Source: Elephas maximus indicus (lineage: Eukaryota > Chordata > Mammalia > Proboscidea > Elephantidae). Taken from it: 64,000 bases of DNA. Positions 57,890-64,000 of the stretch are shown here, piece by piece (the stretch's first letter is position 1; each line of letters starts with the position of its first letter). A program made the translations under genes and the position numbers. The stretch covers positions 3,432,001 through 3,496,000 of the forward strand of contig NC_064844.1 of NCBI RefSeq assembly GCF_024166365.1. Reading direction: 5' to 3'. Below the pieces are notes generated by a model. It made no database searches. It had not been told where the DNA came from and was given only the letters and a program-made list of their open reading frames with translations.

Positions 57890-58000
57890 GTGTGAAGTGA
57901 CCCCTATCACTTTCTACCTTAAAGTGATTCAGTGGCTTCCCATTGCACTTAATGTCATATTTAAAAATTCCTATCATGAATCACATGACCCTTCACGACT
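57890..58000 (+). repeat. L2 3' region
   Basis: 'tgattcagtggcttcccatt', 'gcacttaatgtcatatttaa' and 'aaattcctatcatgaatcac' match L2 (ccagtggcttcccattgcac). Confidence 0.7.
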
Positions 58001-58484
58001 GCAGAAGAACCTGGTGCTTGAGGGAGAATGACAGGCATGTGCTGTTGAAAGGAAGAGCCTTGCCGCCCACTACAGAGGGTAAAGGGCCAGATGCCCCCTT
58101 CTACAATGCAGGCATCTGGAGTGCAGGCTCAGGCAATCTAACATTCCTCTTCAAGATTTTACATCTTGAGGAAGGACAGCAAAGACACAGGCTGGTGGAG
58201 AAATTAATCAGGGTGGTGGTATCCTTGGAAATGTGGCTACAATGATATCCAAAGTCCAAGAGCAGCTACGGCAGCGGCATGTCCTAGCCAGGCTTGTCCA
58301 GTAGCAGGCTCTCAGCTCTGTCCTCCTGCCGCCTAGGGTCCTGCCCATTTCTGAACCTGCTTCTGAAGCTTCCTATTGATTTTGTGACTGACTGTAAATT
58401 CCTTCTTTGGTATCAGTAGGCCGGTTTTAGAGTCTATCGCTCACAAACATAAACCTTCAGTGATCCGCCCCCTCCCCACCAACC
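58001..58484. other. unique intergenic DNA
   Basis: Nothing supportable. Confidence 0.4.
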
Positions 58485-58600
58485 CTCAGGGCTATAATCT
58501 CCATGAGGGCAGGAACTGTATCTGTTGTGCTCAACATCGTATCTCCGTTATGCTACACATGCCTGGCACACAGTAGAAGATGACTGAATGTTTCTTAGCA
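58485..58600 (+). repeat. L2 3' terminal
   Basis: 'ctataatctccatgagggca', 'ggaactgtatctgttgtgct' and 'cctggcacacagtagaagat' match the L2 end; 'gactgaatgtttc' follows as in the consensus 'aatgaatgtttg'. Confidence 0.8.
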
Positions 58601-59767
58601 GTTAGCCAATCAAATGAGATTTGCATGTCAGCATCAGCTGCACCATTCCTCCAGTGTAACATCACAGATTAATACGGTGGGAGGTCAGGAGGCTAAGGAA
58701 GGAAGGGTTGAAGTGAAGGTGAACTGGCACCTGAGTGAAGACAAGACAGGACTGGAGGGAAGCAATGCTGGTTAAAGGCAAGATGGAAGATGGAAAGCAG
58801 ACCCTAATTCTGCTGTCTCCTACTGGATGCCAAGAGTAACTCAATACTACAGCCTTCATGGAACTACTGGCAAGTATTCCTCCTCCTCAGATACTCCAGC
58901 ATGTGACTGCTTCCTATGCACGGGAAGCCAGGGGTTGTGGAGTCAGAAGACAGGTAGGTGCCCATCCTGAAAAGTCATTTCATCTCTCTCATCCTCGGCA
59001 GCCTGGCTCTCCCTGCTTCTGCTACCTAACAGTATAGTTTGGGGAATCCAACAAAATAATGTATTTTATAAATTAATAAAACATTGTATGAATGTATGGC
59101 AATATATAATTATGTGCACAATTCACCTTAGGAATCGCAACAAAAATCTCAAAGGAAGACCTCCGTCTCTTAAGCAGGCAGCATGCCTTTCCACAAAGCC
59201 AGGTGTGAATCTAGTTTACAACGTAATGATGTTTGTTCTCTCACAGGTGGAAATCAGCCAGCCTTGTTAGCACTGCTACCAATGAGTGGAAATAAGTCCT
59301 TTCATGGAGGTATCACTCAGGGAGTGAGGATACATGCAGAATCGACGAGGAAATGAATCCAAATGAGATACAGATGGTGGACATTTTTGTGGAAATCTCC
59401 AAGAAGCCTTGCATACACTGAATGCAATCTGATATGGTGGAGCTGACTTGAGGTTTACGGGAGGACTTCACGCCCCAAGAGAAACCAAGAGCATGAGACT
59501 CTGGTTAGACTGATGAGCACACCAAGCTGATAGAAGTAAACATGCGTCTGGATATTGCCATGGTGCACAATAACCACTGCAGACAGAAGCTACTTCTGAG
59601 TCACAGTCCCCATGGAAGACGGCAGAGACTAACCGGCATGGCAAAACCTTGTGATCCCTGCCACAGAAAGGTAGAGAAGGCACCAAGGATGCCACCACTT
59701 GTGAACGGAGCAAGAAGACAGCCTACAATTTGCAATTTCAGTCTCCATGAAGATTTTAAAACTGCTA
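58601..59767. other. unique intergenic DNA
   Basis: No repeat or exon supported. Several 60-86 codon frames overlap without domains. Confidence 0.4.
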
Positions 59768-59777
59768 TGGCACGTAT

Positions 59778-59938
59778 GGAGCCCTGGTGGTTCAGCGGCT
59801 AAGAGCTCAGCTGCTAACCAAAAGGTCGGCAGTTCGAATCCACTAGCTGCTCCTTGGAAACTCGATGAGGCAGTTTTACTCTGTCCTATAGTCAGAAACA
59901 ACTCAATGACAATGGGTTTGTTTTGGTTTGGGTTTTGG
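59778..59938 (+). repeat. AfroSINE type A with target-site duplication
   Basis: 'gagccctggtggttcagcgg', 'tcggcagttcgaatccacta' and 'tttactctgtcctatagtca' run to 'gacaatgggtttgttttgg'. A small deletion removes the 'gggtcgctatga' part. Flanks 'tggcacgtat' (59768-59777) and 'tggcacatat' (59939-59948) match at nine of ten bases. Confidence 0.93.
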
Positions 59939-59954
59939 TGGCACATATAGGCAC

Positions 59955-60482
59955 GCTTTATGGATTGAATTGTGTACCCCAAAAGTAAGCGTCAACTTGG
60001 CTAGGCCATGATTCCCAGTATTGTGTGGTTGTCCACCGTTTTGTGATCTGATGTGATTATCCTATGTATTGTAAATCCTAACTTCTGCAATGTTAATCAG
60101 GCAGGATTAGAGGCAGTTATGTTAATGGGGCAGGACTCAATCTACAGGATTAGGTTGTATCTTGAGTCAATCTCTTTTGAGATATAAAAGACAGAAATGA
60201 GTAGAAAGGAGAGGGGCCTCATACCACCAAGGGGGGAAAAAAAAAACAGGAACAGAGCATGTCTGCTGGGCACACGGTCCCTGTGCTGAGAAGCTGCTAG
60301 ACCAGGGGAAGATTGATGACAAGGACCTTCCCCCAGAGCCAAGAGAAAGGGGAAGGCTTCTCCAGGAGCTGATGCCCTGAATTTGGCCTTCTAGTCTCCT
60401 AGGCTGTGAGAGAATGAATTTCTGTTTGTGAAAGGCTTTCACTTGTGGTATTTCTGTTATAGCAGCACTGGATAACTAAGAT
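59955..60482 (+). repeat. solo LTR, MaLR-like, with 5-bp target duplication
   Basis: It begins 'gctttatggattgaattgtg' and contains 'tcaacttggctaggccatga', a TATA box 'tataaaag' (60183-60190) and a degenerate polyadenylation region near 60412. Perfect pentamers 'ggcac' lie at 59950-59954 and 60483-60487. It shares its start with the LTR at 2255. Its 'ggctaggccatgattcccag' part is shared with the reverse-oriented LTRs at 55213 and 60775, so all are related. Confidence 0.75.
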
Positions 60483-60649
60483 GGCACATAAACTCTCCAT
60501 TTGATGGCTTATGCCTAAAGCACATGTACAGGGTTTTCAAAAGTCTATCGCTGAACATGAACTTAAAGTTGGACACCTTTCCAAATGTAAACAAAAATCA
60601 CAATGATAGAAATTATTTTGTGTAGGGCAGTATACAGAAATGCACAGGA
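60483..60649. other. unique spacer
   Basis: Nothing supportable. Confidence 0.4.
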
Positions 60650-60774
60650 GGATGAAGTTGGGAAAGGTGGGTTCTAATCCTGGCTTTACCACCAAACTAG
60701 CTTGGTCAAGAACCAGATCTAGCCTGAAAGTCATGTTCCTCATCTATAGGATGAGGGTGTTAGATTAGAATGGG
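60650..60774 (+). repeat. MIR, truncated by LTR
   Basis: 'gtgggttctaatcctggctt', 'taccaccaaactagcttggt' and 'ttcctcatctataggatgag' match MIR. It stops where the next LTR starts, so the MIR is older. Confidence 0.75.
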
Positions 60775-61243
60775 TATCTTGGGCTGAGTTCTCAAGAAAA
60801 ACCAACAAAGCATATAAATATATATATAGAGAGAGAGATTTATATCAAGGAAATGGCTCACGTGGTTGTAGAGGATGGAACGTCCCAAGTCCGTAGACAA
60901 GGATAGAGGCTTCTCCTGATTTACGTAGCTGCAGCGGCTGCCGAACCCAAGTTCAGCAGGTAAGCTGATAGCTCAAGAACTGGAGGTCAGAGGAACGGGG
61001 CCAGCTGCAGGATCCAGAAGAAGCAAAAGCCCTAGAGCCTTTCCAGAACACTCGCTTATATTTGGATCCAGGCCACACATCCAAGGAAACTCCCTTTCAA
61101 CTGATTGGCTACTCACAGCAGATCCCATCATGGGGGCATGGACATATCAGATCTCAAAAGGGAAGTGATCACAACATTATATCACTGCCCAAACACCAAG
61201 AATCATGGCCCAGCCAAGGTGACATACAATCTTAACCATCACA
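60775..61243 (-). repeat. solo LTR, MaLR-like (sister of 55213-56246)
   Basis: It starts on the plus strand 'tatcttgggctgagttctca' and ends 'cttaaccatcaca'. It aligns along its length with the LTR at 55213-56246 but has a single copy of the 59-bp unit ('gctgcagcggctgccgaacc'). Pentamers 'atggg' (60770-60774) and 'gtggg' (61244-61248) match at four of five bases. Confidence 0.75.
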
Positions 61244-61449
61244 GTGGGTGAATGCCAACCATATTCTTGCATAGATTTCTTTTCCTAAATTGACCTTTAA
61301 CTCTTCACAAAGGCTTAATATACAAAAGCATGTAAGAATGGATGTGCTGCCAAGCTGGGAGCACAGGGTAGGGGCTGGGAGCCTGGAATGGCATCTCTGC
61401 AGGACTTTGTAGACAGGATTGGACAAGCTAAGCTCATCACTGAGCTCCA

Positions 61450-61624
61450 AAAAAAAAAAAAAACAAAAAAACGCATTGCCATTGAGTCGATTCCGACTCA
61501 TAGCGACCCTGTAGGACAGAGTAGAACTGCCCCACAGAGTTTCCAAGGAGTGCCTGGAGGATTTGAACTGCCAGCCTTTTGCTTAGCAGCCATAGCTCTT
61601 AACCACTGCTCCACCATGGTTTCC
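61450..61624 (-). repeat. AfroSINE type A with 12-bp target-site duplication
   Basis: Poly-A (tail complement), 'gcattgccattgagtcgatt', 'gacagagtagaactgcccc', 'gatttgaactgccagcc' and 'ctccaccatggttt' form the copy. It is flanked by perfect 12-bp repeats 'cactgagctcca' at 61438-61449 and 61625-61636, which shows a young insertion. Confidence 0.95.
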
Positions 61625-61636
61625 CACTGAGCTCCA

Positions 61637-62214
61637 TGAAGCTGTAAAACTGAGAACTTGGTTTGTTTGCAGAGAGAAAGATACTGAAGGGGCTGAAAGC
61701 AAACGAGAATGCAATAAAGACAGCAAATAGGAAAAAAAAGGTAAATTGGAGAAGGCATGCTTTGTCTCATCCCCAACTGGACCTAAAGTTGTTTCTGGCT
61801 GCCACTTAAGGAAATGATGGTTTGGAATTCTGGATATTTAAGATGGACCAGAATGGCCCTTTAGCAAGGATGAGGCAGGTGAGCATCCTGACAACCAGCT
61901 GTGGCTGGCCAGGCAATTCAATAAGTGATATCTATGATGTTATCCAAAACTTATAAGTCTCTGTATGCAGTGCAATGTCTACTTCATCTAAGTCTTCTGA
62001 ATTTGCAGGAGATGCCCACTGGCTGTGGATCCCTGACTTGGCTAGCTGAGAGCTATTCCCTCACACCATTCTGGTCTACAGAGAGAGCAGGACGGCAGAG
62101 TGGCAAGACAGGGAGAGCCAGTTTGGAAGCAGAGAGCCAAAGAGCTGCTTAATTCCCATCCAAGTCCCCTTCAAGGGAGCATGTCTCTCTCCAAAAGATG
62201 GGCATATTTATCAA
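61637..62214. other. unique intergenic DNA
   Basis: No repeat or exon supported. Confidence 0.4.
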
Positions 62215-62416
62215 ACAACAAACAAATAATTCATTGATGTTGAGTTGATTCCTACTCATGGTGACCCACAGAACTACTCCATAGAGTTTTCTTGGCTGTA
62301 ATCTTTACAAAAGCAGATCACCAGGCTCTTCTTCCTTGGGGCCCCTGGGTGGGTTTGAACTGTCAACCTTTAGGTTAGCAGTCCAGTGCAAACCGTTTGT
62401 GTCACCCAGAGACCTA
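62215..62416 (-). repeat. AfroSINE type C
   Basis: 'gttgagttgattcctactca', 'ttcttggctgtaatctttac', 'gcagatcaccaggctcttct', 'cctgggtgggtttgaactgt' and 'gtcacccagagacct' form a full copy. Confidence 0.88.
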
Positions 62417-63820
62417 AAGGATCAACCAAATTTATTAAAACAAAAACAAAATCCTTTCCTGAAATGTGTGGTAGGTTTGAGGCCCAGATTTAAATGTATA
62501 TCCCCAGGCTAAGCACAAATCTGACCAAACATGATGTTTCCATTCAAAAGTTTCCACCGGCTGGAGAAAGAAGTTCTCACTTCAGAAACTCAGATGCACT
62601 GATTAAAAGTGAGTGCCACAAACACACCCTCCAATACCATCAAGGGCAAGTTAGAACCCACACCCAGAGTTAACGGGGAGCTCAGCTCGGTGGAAGAGAG
62701 TCAGAGTTGCCACTGAAACAGAAGCCCAGGCTCTGAATGCCAGCTCAGCGGGCAGCACTCGCCTTTTCAATGGGACGTGCTCTTTGATGTGTGTTTTTTA
62801 ACCGCAACTTTCATGTGATGATGGAAGAAGCTAAGAGCAAGGTGGTAGCATTATGTGAAGACCAATGCTTTTGAATGCCCTCTGCCCTTCAACAGCACCA
62901 GGCAGACAAAGAAAAGCCACATAGATGGGAGAAGGCTACCTGTTTTTTAAAGAATATCTGTGCTAGAAGAATCTAAAAGGGTGAGAAGGAGCAGGCTCTT
63001 CGACGGCAGAAAAAAATTTGGTGGGGGCACTTAGAGAGACTTGGCTTAAAAATAAGAGTTCATGTACAGCTTCACTTAGCTCATAACCCAAATTAAAATT
63101 ATTTGTGCCCAATTAACTTAAAATACAATATCCAAATATGTGGCAAATCTCTTATATGTTTGTTTTCAGTGGTGAAAGAATGGAGCAGCAGTAGAAGTAA
63201 CAGGACCTGCTACCGACGGGAAGCTATATAGGTGGGCCTTGCTTTACATAACACAGTCCTGGCATAGCCGGTGAAAGGGTATTTTTATATACAAAGTGCA
63301 TGGTGTTTAAAAGTATGTCACTGAAAAAGCCAATGATCTCTATTTTTTGATGGGTAAACAGAGCTTTTCATATTTCAAGGTCTGCCTAATAAAGTTTATC
63401 GAACTTGAAGGATTTGAGCCCTCTGCTACTCTTTCATAGTAGCAAATTCCAACAGGGGACGTTTAAAAGCTGTTCTTGGTTATCTCAGCCAAAAAGGCCA
63501 CAAAGAAAGGAGCCAGCAATGCACCTAGCATTAATGGGTAAAGGCAGGCGACCAAGATCTCTTAGGTGCCACATGGAATGGAGTGCTATGTGCCATTTGG
63601 TAGAGCTGGGTTGGGGCAGGCAGCGAAAGCAGAATGGGCGTCGTGGGTACAGCATGCTCACACAGCAGCGTGGGCAGGCTCCCGCTCCCTGGGCTGTGAG
63701 CCAGTTCATGTTTCCACACAGCCCACGCCCCACTGAAAGCCAAGGGTTCAGAAGGCCTGGTAGGATATGGTCAACTTGACTGGTGAGAGGAACCCACAGA
63801 TAGTGGAAAAGAGCCTTCTC
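62417..63820. other. unique intergenic DNA
   Basis: No repeat or exon supported. The long frames at 63405-63979 on both strands overlap and are inflated by the C-rich tract. Confidence 0.4.
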
Positions 63821-63855
63821 ACCCCCCCACCCCCCCACCCCCCCCCCCATCCCCA
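63821..63855 (-). other. C-rich tract, minus-strand G-quadruplex / plus-strand i-motif candidate
   Basis: The plus strand reads A-C7-A-C7-A-C11-AT-C4-AAG-C3. The minus strand therefore has five or more G-tracts separated by one to three bases, an exemplary quadruplex layout. Confidence 0.75.
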
Positions 63856-64000
63856 AGCCCAGGGGGCTCCAAAGCTGGAAACCAACTGCAGAAGGAAGTT
63901 CAGAGCTTGGCTGGGAGGGAGCCAAGTCTGGTTGAAAGCCTACTGAGAAGTAGGAAGAAGACTGGGAAGAGAAAAACAAAGAGCAGGAGTAAGGAGAGGA

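Noticed and set aside
63405-63979. Overlapping 124- and 164-codon frames on opposite strands
   Set aside because: Mutually overlapping, no domain; the minus one crosses the C-rich tract, which gives a Gly-rich run.

Overview
This window reads as a stretch of mammalian nuclear genome, most likely from an afrotherian such as an elephant or a close relative. The basis is my recognition of two repeat groups, not a database search. One is a tRNA-like SINE with the head 'ccctggtggtgcagtggtt' and the body 'tctactctgtcctatagggt', typical of AfroSINE elements. The other is an RTE-type LINE ending in a 'cctaacaacaacaa' tail. Older elements shared by all placentals (MIR, L2, MER20, MaLR-like LTRs) are scattered through the window. 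I see no primate Alu.

I found no supportable host protein-coding gene, RNA gene or CRISPR array. The open frames are short and are mostly explained by repeats, low complexity or chance. The only recognisable coding relic is a decayed RTE endonuclease/reverse transcriptase at 6.4-9.3 kb.

Layout. 0-9.4 kb: SINEs, MIR and L2 copies, a MaLR-like LTR, a 3' RTE fragment, and a nearly complete RTE that landed in an L2 copy and was later hit by a SINE. 9.45-22.86 kb: about 13.4 kb with no AfroSINE or RTE insertion that I can see, AT-rich with homeodomain- and SOX-like motifs, which suggests conserved regulatory DNA; it contains a GC-rich minisatellite at 13 kb. 22.9-34.2 kb: SINE, MIR and L2 mixture, plus a possible regulatory patch at 26.7-27.4 kb. 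34.2-43.4 kb: sparse repeats, a second quiet stretch (38.2-43.4 kb) and one weak exon-like open frame. 43.4-48.5 kb: dense young insertions. 48.5-55.2 kb: sparse. 55.2-61.2 kb: three related MaLR-like LTRs, one carrying an 11-copy 59-bp array grown from its own sequence, plus MER20, L2, SINE and a compound microsatellite. 61.2-64 kb: SINEs, MIR/L2-poor DNA and a C-rich tract at the end.

The best-supported observations concern genome dynamics: exact target-site duplications that date nested insertions, 3'-end similarity between the SINEs and the RTE, an LTR-born minisatellite with traces of block duplication, and a large insertion-free interval. I see no evidence of a new enzymatic or defence system.
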